A stretch of 64,000 nt of DNA from Clostridia bacterium (lineage in GTDB: Bacteria; Bacillota; Clostridia; Oscillospirales; Acutalibacteraceae): positions 1 to 64,000 of the forward strand of contig JAFXGK010000019.1 in assembly GCA_017513245.1 (NCBI GenBank), written 5' to 3'. The position numbers and the translations under genes are program-made. Every line of letters begins with the position of its first letter. Position 1 is the first letter of the stretch. Positions 1-7,253 of the stretch are shown here, in pieces. The notes under the pieces were generated by a model. It was not told where the DNA came from. It saw only the letters and a list, made by a program, of their open reading frames with translations, and ran no database searches.

Positions 1-19
1 AGGGCACTTGTTAAACAAC

Positions 20-59
20 AAAACCCGCTACCTTAGAAATTAATCTAAGATAGCGGGTT
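20..59 (-). terminator. tmRNA terminator
   Basis: A 16-base inverted repeat (22-37 with 44-59, one mismatch, six-base loop) is followed on the minus strand by a T-rich tract at its low-coordinate side. It lies about 75 bases past the 3' end of the tmRNA. A second, weaker hairpin (about 85-117) sits between the two and may be part of the 3' trailer. Confidence 0.75.
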
Positions 60-133
60 ACTGTTTTGTATCAGAGTTTACACCTTACGGCGAAGCCGCC
101 GCAGAAGAAAAAGGTGTTCATCCAATACTCGTT

Positions 134-478
134 TGGTGGAGGCGACGGGAATCGAACCCGTGTCCAAAAATCTCTCCGGGAAGGCATCTCCGAGTGCAGA
201 CGGTCTATTAAATTTCCGCGTCCGCTAGCCGTCCGTCAGGCCTGCATGGCGTAATCTCCTACTTCATGACGGAGAGGGGAGAAACCCTCCGTTCACGTTC
301 ACCGCTAATGTGACACCCTTGCCCACCCGCGGTACTGTGGGGTCGGATGGCTGCCTAATTAGGCAGCGTAAGCAACTGTTTTGTTGTCAGTTAATTTTAA
401 AGTGCGGATTTTAAAGCGGTTCCGCACCGCTACTCGCTTCCCTCTCTTCAAAATCCCTGTCGAAACCTTTACGCCCCC
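134..478 (-). ncRNA. ssrA: tmRNA (SsrA)
   Basis: This is transfer-messenger RNA, which with SmpB rescues ribosomes stalled on broken messages and tags the nascent protein for degradation. The 3' end carries an encoded CCA (134-136) and a T-arm with GGTTCGATTCC. The 5' GGGGGCG (478-472) pairs with the 3' CGCCTCC to form the acceptor stem. The tag reading frame ends T-D-N-K-T-V-A-Y-A-A and stops at TAA (361-359), inside a perfect palindrome (350-367) that forms the usual helix after the tag. The exact resume codon is not certain. Length is 345 bases, normal for a one-piece tmRNA. Confidence 0.96.
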
Positions 479-484
479 GAATAT

Positions 485-506
485 AAAACAGGAATTTACC
501 TGTTTT
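485..506 (-). other. Hairpin between smpB and tmRNA
   Basis: An 8-base-pair perfect hairpin (485-492 with 499-506) contains the smpB stop codon in its loop and ends seven bases before the tmRNA 5' end. No convincing promoter is visible in the 17-base smpB-ssrA gap, so this may be a processing signal in a joint transcript. Confidence 0.5.
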
Positions 507-960
507 GTTCCTTTATGGCGCGGGCTATATCGCGGTCGGCAGCCTTTTTGGCGGCAACGGCGCGCTTATCATAAAGCTTTTTACCGCGGCAAACGCCGAG
601 TTGCACCTTAAGGCGAGAGCCCTTAAAATATACCGAAAGGGGCACAAGCGCAATACCTTGCTGCTTCACGAGTCCTAAAAGGCGCATAATCTCGCGCTTA
701 TGGAGTAAAAGTCTGCGCGGCCTCAGCGGATTTTTATTAAAAATATTGCCGTGGTCGTAGGGCGCTATATGCATCTGTTTGATAATCATTTCGCCGTCGT
801 CGACCGAGCACCAAGCCTCCTTAAGGCTTACTCCGCCTGCGCGAACCGATTTTATTTCGGTGCCGGTAAGCTCGATACCGGCTTCAAGAGATTCCTCTAC
901 AAAATATTCGTGAAAAGCTTTTTTGTTGGTCGCTACGGTTTTGAATCCGCTTTTGTCCAC
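496..960 (-). CDS. smpB: SsrA-binding protein SmpB
   Basis: SmpB is the protein partner of tmRNA; it binds the tRNA-like end and enters stalled ribosomes with it. The 154 residues are the family's normal length. Visible signatures are G-T-E-I-K-S-x-R-A-G (residues 33-42), H-I-A-P-Y-x-x-G-N (64-72), the basic G-K-K-L-Y-D-K-R (126-133) and a lysine/arginine-rich tail that enters the mRNA channel. The start is GTG at 960, preceded by AGGTGA. The gene lies 17 bases upstream of ssrA on the same strand, so the two halves of the rescue system are probably made from one transcript. A strong promoter lies just upstream. Confidence 0.97.
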   Translation of the reverse strand: MDKSGFKTVATNKKAFHEYFVEESLEAGIELTGTEIKSVRAGGVSLKEAWCSVDDGEMIIKQMHIAPYDHGNIFNKNPLRPRRLLLHKREIMRLLGLVKQQGIALVPLSVYFKGSRLKVQLGVCRGKKLYDKRAVAAKKAADRDIARAIKEQNR

Positions 961-988
961 CGGTATTCACCTACCTTTTTGAAAATGA

Positions 989-1017
989 ATTTTAGCATAA
1001 ATGATTTCGGCCGTCAA
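989..1017 (-). promoter_or_regulatory. Promoter of smpB-ssrA
   Basis: Minus-strand TTGACG (1017-1012), a 17-base spacer and TAAAAT (994-989) sit about 30 bases upstream of the smpB GTG. Confidence 0.7.
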
Positions 1018-1034
1018 GAAAAAACGGTCGAATC

Positions 1035-1066
1035 GGAAAAGAATGCGGCCTGCCAAAGCAGGCCGC
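1035..1066 (-). terminator. Terminator after the rsmD-coaD operon
   Basis: A GC-rich hairpin (1045-1053 with 1058-1066, loop of four) is followed on the minus strand by a partly T-rich tract. It closes the rsmD-coaD-coiled-coil operon before the smpB promoter. Confidence 0.7.
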
Positions 1067-1073
1067 AGAAAGA

Positions 1074-1544
1074 TTACTCCTCGATTTTGGGTGTTGCGCT
1101 GGGAACCTGCTGCTTCAGTGCTGCGCGGGTCTTGCGAACCTCTGCGAGGTTGGCCGAAAGACCTTCGTCTGCGCGACGCATAATATCGTCAACAAAGTCC
1201 TGAGCAGCCTTACGCATGCTGCGGCTCTTGCCCTGAGCGGTAGCAATGATTTCTGCTGCCTTCTCTTGTGCGAGCTTGGTAATTTCTTCCTGTGCTACCA
1301 TAGCCTTTGCGCGCTCTTCGGCAGAACGGATGATGCCGTCGGCCTCACGCTTGGCGTTGGTGATGATGTCTGCGCGGTCGGATACAATGCCGCGAGCCTG
1401 CTTAATCTCGGCGGGGATATTGAGACGGATGTCATCAATAATTGCGCGGAGCTTTTCGATGTCAACAACGGTTCTCTTACCGGGAATCTTAATACCGCTG
1501 TCCAAAATTTCGTCTAACTGTTCAAGTAATTCATCAATAGTCAT
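1074..1544 (-). CDS. Coiled-coil protein, ATP-synthase B/H-like
   Basis: This 156-residue protein has no membrane segment. It is nearly all charged helix: residues 50-150 have the Ala/Glu/Lys/Arg heptad pattern of F-type ATPase subunit b or V-type subunit H stalks, and such genes are often labelled ATPase for that reason alone. The ATG overlaps the coaD stop by one base (TAATG), which shows translational coupling. AAAGGATG precedes the start. A protein of this type next to coaD is a recurring arrangement in Clostridia. Its function is not known; no catalytic motif is visible, so a scaffold or cell-division role is only a guess. Confidence 0.8.
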   Translation of the reverse strand: MTIDELLEQLDEILDSGIKIPGKRTVVDIEKLRAIIDDIRLNIPAEIKQARGIVSDRADIITNAKREADGIIRSAEERAKAMVAQEEITKLAQEKAAEIIATAQGKSRSMRKAAQDFVDDIMRRADEGLSANLAEVRKTRAALKQQVPSATPKIEE

Positions 1545-2041
1545 TATTTTTCATCCTTTCCATAAAGCCTGCTTGTAATGTCTTGTCTGATTTGCTCGGG
1601 CACGAAGTCACCGACGTCGCCGCCCATGCTTGCTATTTGTTTGACCATGCTGGAGCTTAAATACATATTTTCCGCTGCCGTAGTTAAAAACACCGTTTCA
1701 ACTTCGGGATTCAGCTTTTTATTGGCAAGCGCCATCTGGAATTCGTATTCAAAATCCGACATAGCGCGTAAACCCTTGATAATTACCGTAGCGCCCTTAT
1801 CGCGAGCGTACTCGGCCAAAAGTCCGTCCGAGTAGTCAACCTCAATATTATTAAGGTCGGCCGTTGCGGCACGAACGAGTTTAACCCTTTCCTCGGGTGT
1901 GAAACTATAGGTTTTCTTGGGGTTGACCATTACAACGACGATAACGTGATCAAACATCTTGGCGGCACGCCTTATAATGTCAACGTGACCCATGGTTATG
2001 GGGTCGAAGCTGCCGGGGCAGACAGCAATGGAATTTTGCAT
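1544..2041 (-). CDS. coaD: Phosphopantetheine adenylyltransferase
   Basis: CoaD transfers AMP from ATP to 4'-phosphopantetheine to give dephospho-CoA, the penultimate step of coenzyme A synthesis in the cytosol. The 165 residues match the family length. The nucleotidyltransferase signature P-G-S-F-D-P-I-T-M-G-H is at residues 9-19, with T-x-G-H supplying the ATP-binding histidine. The substrate-binding I-K-G-L-R-x-x-S-D-F-E-Y-E is at 88-100, and S-S-S-x-x-V-K (129-134) replaces the usual I-S-S-T-x-V-R. AGGAGG precedes the ATG. The gene directly follows rsmD, a very common pairing in bacteria. Confidence 0.97.
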   Translation of the reverse strand: MQNSIAVCPGSFDPITMGHVDIIRRAAKMFDHVIVVVMVNPKKTYSFTPEERVKLVRAATADLNNIEVDYSDGLLAEYARDKGATVIIKGLRAMSDFEYEFQMALANKKLNPEVETVFLTTAAENMYLSSSMVKQIASMGGDVGDFVPEQIRQDITSRLYGKDEK

Positions 2042-2044
2042 AAA

Positions 2045-2587
2045 TTACGCCTCCTTGCGGCGGTAAACGGAAATACAAATCTTACCGTAGCGGCTCTCCT
2101 TGGCAATGTGAAAATCGTCAATCTCCTCGGGCACCGACACGTCGGACGGGTGCTCGCATACGATTATGCCGTAACTGCTCATAAGAGGGGAGAGGAGCGA
2201 GAGCGCATCATCATAAAAACCGTCGTGATAGGGCGGATCCAAAAACGCGATATCAAACTGTTCGCGGCAGGAGGAAAGGAAGAATTTAAAATCCCTCTTT
2301 TCAACCGTGGCACCGTCCGAAAGTTTGGTGGCGGTAAGGTTGTCCTTTATGGTTTTTATAGATTCTGCAGAGCTGTCAACAAAGGTTACGCTTTTTGCTC
2401 CGCGGCTTAGAGCCTCAATTCCCATTTGTCCGCAGCCTGCGAACAAATCGAGCACTCTGCGGCCCTCAATATCAAATTGCAGCATGCTGAAAACGGCTTC
2501 CTTCACCTTCTCCGAGGTGGGGCGAACAGCGTTGCCCTCGAGGGTGCGAAGTCGCATTCCGCGAGCCTTTCCGGTTATAACTCTCAT
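2045..2587 (-). CDS. rsmD: 16S rRNA m2G966 methyltransferase RsmD
   Basis: RsmD methylates N2 of G966 in 16S rRNA using S-adenosylmethionine. The family opening M-R-V-I-x-G-x-A-R-G-x-x-L begins the protein. R-P-T-S-E-K-V-K-E-A-V-F follows near residues 22-33, then the SAM-binding D-L-F-A-G-x-G-x-x-G-I-E-A-L-S-R-G and the catalytic D-P-P-Y. The start was set at 2587 because AGGTGAT lies six bases upstream; a longer frame from 2605 has no ribosome site. The protein has 180 residues. It is cotranscribed with coaD, three bases away. Confidence 0.95.
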   Translation of the reverse strand: MRVITGKARGMRLRTLEGNAVRPTSEKVKEAVFSMLQFDIEGRRVLDLFAGCGQMGIEALSRGAKSVTFVDSSAESIKTIKDNLTATKLSDGATVEKRDFKFFLSSCREQFDIAFLDPPYHDGFYDDALSLLSPLMSSYGIIVCEHPSDVSVPEEIDDFHIAKESRYGKICISVYRRKEA

Positions 2588-2694
2588 AATATCACCTATA
2601 CACATCTATTATCACATTAAATAGGGGTATTTGTCAACAAAAATTTAAAAATGTCGTCTAAATCTATTAAATGTAAAATTTGTTAAATTGTTTA

Positions 2695-2723
2695 TTGATA
2701 TTTTATAAGGCGTGTGTTACAAT
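2695..2723 (+). promoter_or_regulatory. Promoter of the oad operon
   Basis: TTGATA (2695-2700), a 17-base spacer and TACAAT (2718-2723) form a near-consensus sigma-A promoter. The transcript would carry a leader of about 70 bases before oadG. Confidence 0.75.
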
Positions 2724-2799
2724 GTTAACAATGTTAAACTGTTATAAGGGGGAGATTGGTCTTCTCTTAGTAACAGCCAAACTGAAAAGGGGGATAGAA

Positions 2800-3099
2800 A
2801 TGTTAATCGGAAAGGAATTAGCACCCGAACTGATACCTAACTTATTCGTATGTGTGCTTGGTATCGGTACGGTATTTGCAGGACTTATCTGTCTTATCAT
2901 CTTATGTAAGATTATAGGTCTTTGCTGCTCAGGCAAGAGCAAAAAGAGCGAACCCGTCGCCGCAGCACCCGTTGCAGCACCGGCGCCTGCAGTAATCGAA
3001 AACAAGCAGGAGCTTATCGCCGCAATTTCGGCCGTAGTAGCCGAGGAGCTCGGAAAAGACGTATCCGCAATCAAAATAACATCATTTAAAAAACTGTGA
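2800..3099 (+). CDS. oadG: Oxaloacetate decarboxylase gamma chain (OadG-like)
   Basis: This 99-residue protein has one N-terminal membrane helix (about residues 14-37), a basic turn (G-K-S-K-K-S), an Ala/Pro linker and a C-terminal alpha-helical region. That is the plan of the small gamma/delta subunit of sodium-pumping decarboxylases, which anchors the complex and joins the alpha and beta parts. AAAGGGGG precedes the ATG at 2800; a longer frame from 2680 has no ribosome site and would bury the helix. It is the first gene of a four-gene operon, 11 bases before the biotin carrier gene. Sequence alone cannot separate OadG from MmdD-type subunits; the oadA gene downstream favours OadG. Confidence 0.82.
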   Translation: MLIGKELAPELIPNLFVCVLGIGTVFAGLICLIILCKIIGLCCSGKSKKSEPVAAAPVAAPAPAVIENKQELIAAISAVVAEELGKDVSAIKITSFKKL

Positions 3100-3110
3100 G
3101 GTAATATATC

Positions 3111-3497
3111 ATGAAAAAGTATAAAGTAAACGTAAACGGAACCGCTTATGAAATCACTCTCGAAGTAATGGACGAGGCCGCTGTAGCTGCAGCTCCCGCC
3201 GCTGCTCCCGCTGCCGCACCCGCTGCCGCACCTGCTCCGGCTCCTGCCGCCGCACCCGCACCCGCTGCTGCTCCTGCTGCAGGCGGTGAGACCGTTGCTT
3301 CTCCGATGCCCGGCACCATTCTTTCTGTAAACGTTGCCGCAGGCACCGCCGTTAAGAAGGGCGACGTTCTTATGGTTTTAGAGGCCATGAAGATGGAAAA
3401 CGAAATTATGAGCCCCGCTGACGGTACCGTTGCATCTGTAAACGTTACCAAGGGCACTGCTGTTGAAACCGGCACCGTTCTCTGCGTTATTGCATAG
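3111..3497 (+). CDS. Biotin carrier protein of the Na+-pumping decarboxylase
   Basis: This is the biotinyl carrier that moves the carboxyl group from the carboxyltransferase to the membrane decarboxylase. The 128 residues comprise a short N-terminal beta segment (1-20), a flexible Ala-Pro linker (about 23-58) and a biotinyl domain (60-128). The biotin-accepting lysine is Lys94 in E-A-M-K-M-E-N. In Klebsiella this domain is fused to OadA. Here it is a separate gene, as in glutaconyl-CoA and methylmalonyl-CoA decarboxylases, and the OadA encoded downstream correspondingly lacks it. It is spaced 11 bases from oadG and 17 from oadB. Confidence 0.92.
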   Translation: MKKYKVNVNGTAYEITLEVMDEAAVAAAPAAAPAAAPAAAPAPAPAAAPAPAAAPAAGGETVASPMPGTILSVNVAAGTAVKKGDVLMVLEAMKMENEIMSPADGTVASVNVTKGTAVETGTVLCVIA

Positions 3498-3514
3498 TTG
3501 TTAGGAGAAGAACT

Positions 3515-4717
3515 ATGTTAGAAAATGTAATTGAATTCTTAAAAACAACGGGATTCTACATGCTGTTCAGTAATCTTGGCGATAACTGGGGCAGCCTTGT
3601 TATGATTTTCGTTTCGCTCCTGCTTTTATGGCTTGCTATAAAGAAGCAGTTCGAGCCGCTTCTGCTTATCGGTATCGCATTCGGTATGCTGCTTACCAAC
3701 CTTCCGGGTGCTGAAATGTATCACGCCGATATGTGGAACGCATTTATGGACGCAAACAATCCTGCATACCACGATTACGGGGCAATTCTCGCAAACGGCG
3801 GTCTGCTCGATATCCTTTACATCGGCGTTAAGACCTGCGTATATCCCTGCCTTATCTTCGTAGGCATCGGCGCAATGACCGACTTCGGTCCCCTCATTTC
3901 CAACCCCAAGAGCCTTCTGCTCGGCGCTGCCGCACAGGTAGGTATCTTCGTAACCTTTATTGGTTGCTTCTATCTCTTCGGCTTCGACCAGATGGCAGCC
4001 GCTTCTATCGGTATTATCGGTGGTGCTGACGGTCCTACCGCCATTTACACCACCTCGATACTCAAGCCCGAGTTGCTCGGACCTATCGCCGTAGCAGCAT
4101 ATTCGTACATGGCTCTCGTTCCGGTTATTCAGCCGCCCATTATGAAGCTGCTGACCACCAAGAAGGAGCGTCAAATCGTTATGAAGCCGCTCCGTCAGGT
4201 ATCCAGAACCGAGAAGATCATCTTCCCGATCGCAGTTACCATCCTGGTAGCACTTCTCGTTCCCTCGGCAACTCCGCTGGTTGGCTGCTTAATGCTTGGT
4301 AACCTCTGGAAAGAGTCGGGCGTTGCAGAGCGTCTTTGCAAGACTGCTCAGAACGAGCTTATGAACATCGTAACCATCTTCCTTGGTATCTCGGTTGGCG
4401 CAACCGCTACCGCAAGCTCCTTCCTCAACGCACAGACCCTTTCGATTCTTGCAATGGGTATCGTTGCATTTGGTATGGGCACCGGAAGCGGCGTATTACT
4501 TGCCAAGGTTATGAACCTGTTCACCAAGAACAAGATAAACCCGCTTATCGGTTCTGCAGGCGTTTCGGCCGTTCCTATGGCCGCCCGCGTATCGCAGAGC
4601 GTTGGTCAGAAGGAGAACCCCTCCAACTTCCTGCTCATGCACGCTATGGGACCCAACGTTGCAGGTGTTATCGGCTCGGCTATCGCAGCCGGCGTGCTGA
4701 TTTCTCTCTTCTCTTAA
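3515..4717 (+). CDS. oadB: Na+-transporting oxaloacetate decarboxylase beta chain
   Basis: OadB is the integral membrane subunit that decarboxylates carboxybiotin and exports Na+. The 400 residues contain about ten hydrophobic segments. The strongly conserved [11 protein letters not shown] lies at about residues 169-179; the Asp there belongs to the Na+ site in the Klebsiella protein. The C-terminal [19 protein letters not shown] is also typical. OadB, MmdB and GcdB are near-identical families, so the substrate is decided by the alpha subunit. AGGAGA precedes the ATG and oadA follows 12 bases after the stop. Confidence 0.93.
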   Translation: MLENVIEFLKTTGFYMLFSNLGDNWGSLVMIFVSLLLLWLAIKKQFEPLLLIGIAFGMLLTNLPGAEMYHADMWNAFMDANNPAYHDYGAILANGGLLDILYIGVKTCVYPCLIFVGIGAMTDFGPLISNPKSLLLGAAAQVGIFVTFIGCFYLFGFDQMAAASIGIIGGADGPTAIYTTSILKPELLGPIAVAAYSYMALVPVIQPPIMKLLTTKKERQIVMKPLRQVSRTEKIIFPIAVTILVALLVPSATPLVGCLMLGNLWKESGVAERLCKTAQNELMNIVTIFLGISVGATATASSFLNAQTLSILAMGIVAFGMGTGSGVLLAKVMNLFTKNKINPLIGSAGVSAVPMAARVSQSVGQKENPSNFLLMHAMGPNVAGVIGSAIAAGVLISLFS

Positions 4718-4729
4718 TGGAGGTAAATT

Positions 4730-6124
4730 ATGGCTAACAAATTATATATAACCGATACCATCCTTCGTGATGCTCATCAGTCGCAGGCCGCAACCCGTAT
4801 GCGCCTTGAGGAAATGCTTCCCGCTTGTGAAAAGCTTGACAGCATCGGATACTGGTCGCTCGAGTGCTGGGGCGGCGCAACCTTCGACTCCTGTATGCGC
4901 TTCTTAAACGAAGACCCGTGGGAGCGCCTTCGCGCACTTCGCAAGGCAATGCCTAACACCAAGCTTCAGATGCTCCTTCGCGGACAGAACCTGCTTGGCT
5001 ACAAGCACTACGCTGATGACGTTGTTGACGCCTTCGTTAAGAAGTCTATCGAAAACGGTATCGACGTAATCCGCGTTTTTGACGCGCTTAACGATACCCG
5101 TAACGTTGCTCAGGCAATGAAGAGCATCAAAAAGTACGGCGGCGTTTGTGAGGCTGCAATCAGCTACACCGAAAGCCCCGTTCACAACGAGGAATACTTT
5201 GTAAACCTCGCTTTAAAGCTTGAGGAGATGGGTGCAGACGTTATCTGCATCAAGGACATGGCAAACCTTCTGCTTCCTTACGACGCATATTCGCTGGTTA
5301 AGAAGCTTAAAGAAAAGGTTCGCGTTCCGATTCACCTCCACACCCACAACACAACCGGTACCGGCGACATGACCAACCTTATGGCTGTTCAGGCCGGCGT
5401 AGATATTGTTGACTGTGCGCTTTCTCCCTTGGCAAACGGTACCTCACAGCCGTCTACCGAGGCTATGGTAGCCACCTTAAAGGGCACCGAGCGCGACACA
5501 GGCCTTGACCTTGAGAAGCTTTCCGATGCTGCTAACCACTTCCGTATGGTAGCAGACCGTCTTAAGGCTGACGGCATCCTCGATCCCAAGGTACTGAACG
5601 TAGACACCAAGACTCTGCTTTATCAGGTACCCGGCGGAATGCTTTCTAACCTGCTTTCTCAGCTTAAGCAGGCCAACGCCGAGGATAAATTCTACGAAGT
5701 TCTCGCTGAGATTCCGAACGTTCGTAAGGACTTCGGCTATCCTCCGCTTGTAACCCCCACAAGCCAGATAGTTGGTACTCAGGCAGTTCTTAACGTGCTG
5801 TCGGGCGAGCGCTACAAGATGATAACCAAGGAATCCAAGGGCCTTCTCCGTGGCGAGTACGGTCAGGTTCCGGGCAAGGTAAACGAAGAGGTTCGCCGCA
5901 AGGCAATCGGCAACGACAAGGTAATTACCTGCCGTCCTGCCGACCTCTTAGAGCCCGAGCTTGAAAAGTACACCGCCGAGGCAGGTGACCTTGCAAAGTG
6001 CGAGGAGGACGTTCTTTCTTACGCTCTCTTCCCGCAGGTTGCAGGCAAGTTCTTGGCCGAGCGTAATGCAGCAAAGGACGATGAAAACACCGTTCGCGAG
6101 CTCTACGTTCAGGATTTAACCTAA
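4730..6124 (+). CDS. oadA: Oxaloacetate decarboxylase alpha chain (carboxyltransferase)
   Basis: OadA moves the carboxyl group of oxaloacetate to biotin, yielding pyruvate. The HMG-CoA-lyase-like barrel starts with I-T-D-T-x-L-R-D-A-H-Q-S (residues 7-18). The metal-binding H-x-H is in P-I-H-L-H-T-H-N-T-T-G, and the biotin-site lysine is in I-C-I-K-D-M-A. A PYC/OADA domain follows to about residue 460. The usual C-terminal biotinyl domain is absent, giving 464 rather than about 590 residues; the separate carrier at 3111-3497 supplies it. The four-gene set should couple oxaloacetate breakdown to a sodium gradient. A pyruvate carboxylase B subunit or transcarboxylase 5S subunit is similar, but the linked oadG and oadB make those unlikely. 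Confidence 0.93.
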   Translation: MANKLYITDTILRDAHQSQAATRMRLEEMLPACEKLDSIGYWSLECWGGATFDSCMRFLNEDPWERLRALRKAMPNTKLQMLLRGQNLLGYKHYADDVVDAFVKKSIENGIDVIRVFDALNDTRNVAQAMKSIKKYGGVCEAAISYTESPVHNEEYFVNLALKLEEMGADVICIKDMANLLLPYDAYSLVKKLKEKVRVPIHLHTHNTTGTGDMTNLMAVQAGVDIVDCALSPLANGTSQPSTEAMVATLKGTERDTGLDLEKLSDAANHFRMVADRLKADGILDPKVLNVDTKTLLYQVPGGMLSNLLSQLKQANAEDKFYEVLAEIPNVRKDFGYPPLVTPTSQIVGTQAVLNVLSGERYKMITKESKGLLRGEYGQVPGKVNEEVRRKAIGNDKVITCRPADLLEPELEKYTAEAGDLAKCEEDVLSYALFPQVAGKFLAERNAAKDDENTVRELYVQDLT

Positions 6125-6133
6125 AAAATTTTT

Positions 6134-6170
6134 AAAAGACCTGCGTGAAAACGCGGGTCTTTTTGTTTTA
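6134..6170 (+). terminator. Terminator of the oad operon
   Basis: A 10-base-pair hairpin AGACCTGCGT/ACGCGGGTCT with a GAAA loop is followed by a T-rich tract. Confidence 0.9.
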
Positions 6171-6193
6171 TTTTGCATATTTATATATGTATA

Positions 6194-6333
6194 TGCATAT
6201 AAATTCGGTGTATTTAGTGCACGACGCATAAAAACACAACAAGATATGCAATTTTATGCATAAAAATGCACAAAAATAAATATTTTTCAAAAAAGACTTG
6301 ACAAAATATGCATTATGAGTTAATATTTATGCA
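6194..6333 (+). promoter_or_regulatory. ArgR-like operator cluster before the ABC transporter
   Basis: Four 14-base sites match the plan TGCAT-N4-ATGCA, a relative of the classic ARG box TGAAT-N4-ATTCA. They are 6194-6207 (TGCATATAAATTCG), 6247-6260 (TGCAATTTTATGCA), 6257-6270 (TGCATAAAAATGCA, perfect) and 6320-6333 (TTAATATTTATGCA). The last overlaps the -10 region at 6321-6326. Closely similar sites precede argC, which supports arginine control. No argR gene lies in this window. Confidence 0.6.
6298..6326 (+). promoter_or_regulatory. Promoter of the ABC transporter operon
   Basis: TTGACA (6298-6303), a 17-base spacer and TAATAT (6321-6326) lie about 55 bases before the binding-protein ATG. 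An ArgR-like box covers the -10 element. Confidence 0.65.
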
Positions 6334-6380
6334 TAGCAAAAATTTAACCGCCACGCGGTTTAAGAAAGAGGTAATTTAAA

Positions 6381-7178
6381 ATGAAAAACGCAAAGAAACT
6401 TTTATGTATGCTTCTTGCACTCGTAATGGTATTCGCATTCGCAGCCTGCGGCGGCGCTGAAGATACTTCGTCCGATGCACCGGCAACAGACGAACTCGTT
6501 ACCGTAACCGAAGGCAAGCTCACCATGGCAACCAACGCATACTTCCAGCCCTATGAGTACTATGATGGCGACAAGATTATCGGTATCGACGCTGAGATAG
6601 CAGCCGCTATCGCAGAAAAGCTCGACCTCGAGCTCGTAATCGAGGATATGGCTTTCGATTCCATCATCACTGCCGTTAAGGAAGGCTCTGCTGACTTCGG
6701 TCTCGCAGGTATGACCGTTACCGAAAAGCGCTTAAAGGAAGTTGACTTCTCCATAAGCTATGCAAACGGTGTTCAGGTAATCATCGTTAAGGAAGGCTCC
6801 AAGATCACCAACGTTGACGATCTCTATGCTGAAGGCGCAGCCTATAAGGTAGGCGTTCAGCTCGGTACCACCGGCGACGCTTACGCTACTGAAGACTTTG
6901 GCGATGATCTCGTAACCAGCTTCACCACCGGTAACGAGGCTGTTAATGCTCTCCTCGGCGGCGACGTTGACTGCGTTATCATCGATAACGAGCCTGCTAA
7001 GGCTTTCGTAGCAAACAACAAGGGTCTTAAGATTCTTGAAACCACCTATGCCGATGAAGACTATGCAGCCTGCATCAAGAAGGACAATGACGCCCTTCTT
7101 AAGGCTGTTGACAAGGCCATCAGCGAGCTTATCGCAGACGGCACCATCGACACCATCGTTGATAAGTATATAAAGTAA
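6381..7178 (+). CDS. Amino-acid ABC transporter binding lipoprotein
   Basis: This is a family 3 extracellular solute-binding protein for a polar amino acid. A signal peptide ends in the lipobox F-A-A-C with Cys23 as the lipid anchor, followed by an acidic linker. The mature domain (about residues 40-265) begins with L-T-M-A-T-N-A-Y-F-Q-P-Y-E-Y and has I-I-G-I-D-A-E-I-A and D-F-G-L-A-G-M-T-V-T-x-x-R typical of the family. AGAGGTAA precedes the ATG. The operator sites upstream resemble those of argC, so arginine or ornithine is the likely ligand; this is inference. Heavy use of GCA/GAC codons suggests high expression. Confidence 0.9.
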   Translation: MKNAKKLLCMLLALVMVFAFAACGGAEDTSSDAPATDELVTVTEGKLTMATNAYFQPYEYYDGDKIIGIDAEIAAAIAEKLDLELVIEDMAFDSIITAVKEGSADFGLAGMTVTEKRLKEVDFSISYANGVQVIIVKEGSKITNVDDLYAEGAAYKVGVQLGTTGDAYATEDFGDDLVTSFTTGNEAVNALLGGDVDCVIIDNEPAKAFVANNKGLKILETTYADEDYAACIKKDNDALLKAVDKAISELIADGTIDTIVDKYIK

Positions 7179-7201
7179 TTATCTAAAATTTTATAGCGCA
7201 G

Positions 7202-7231
7202 AACAGGAATGAGAAATCATTCCTGTTTTTG
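7202..7231 (+). terminator. Partial terminator inside the transporter operon
   Basis: An 11-base-pair stem (7202-7212 with 7217-7227) with a GAAA loop runs into TTTTTG. It sits between the binding-protein and permease genes. Such hairpins usually raise the yield of the binding protein over the membrane part. Confidence 0.75.
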
Positions 7232-7253
7232 TGCGTTGTATGGAGTTATATAA

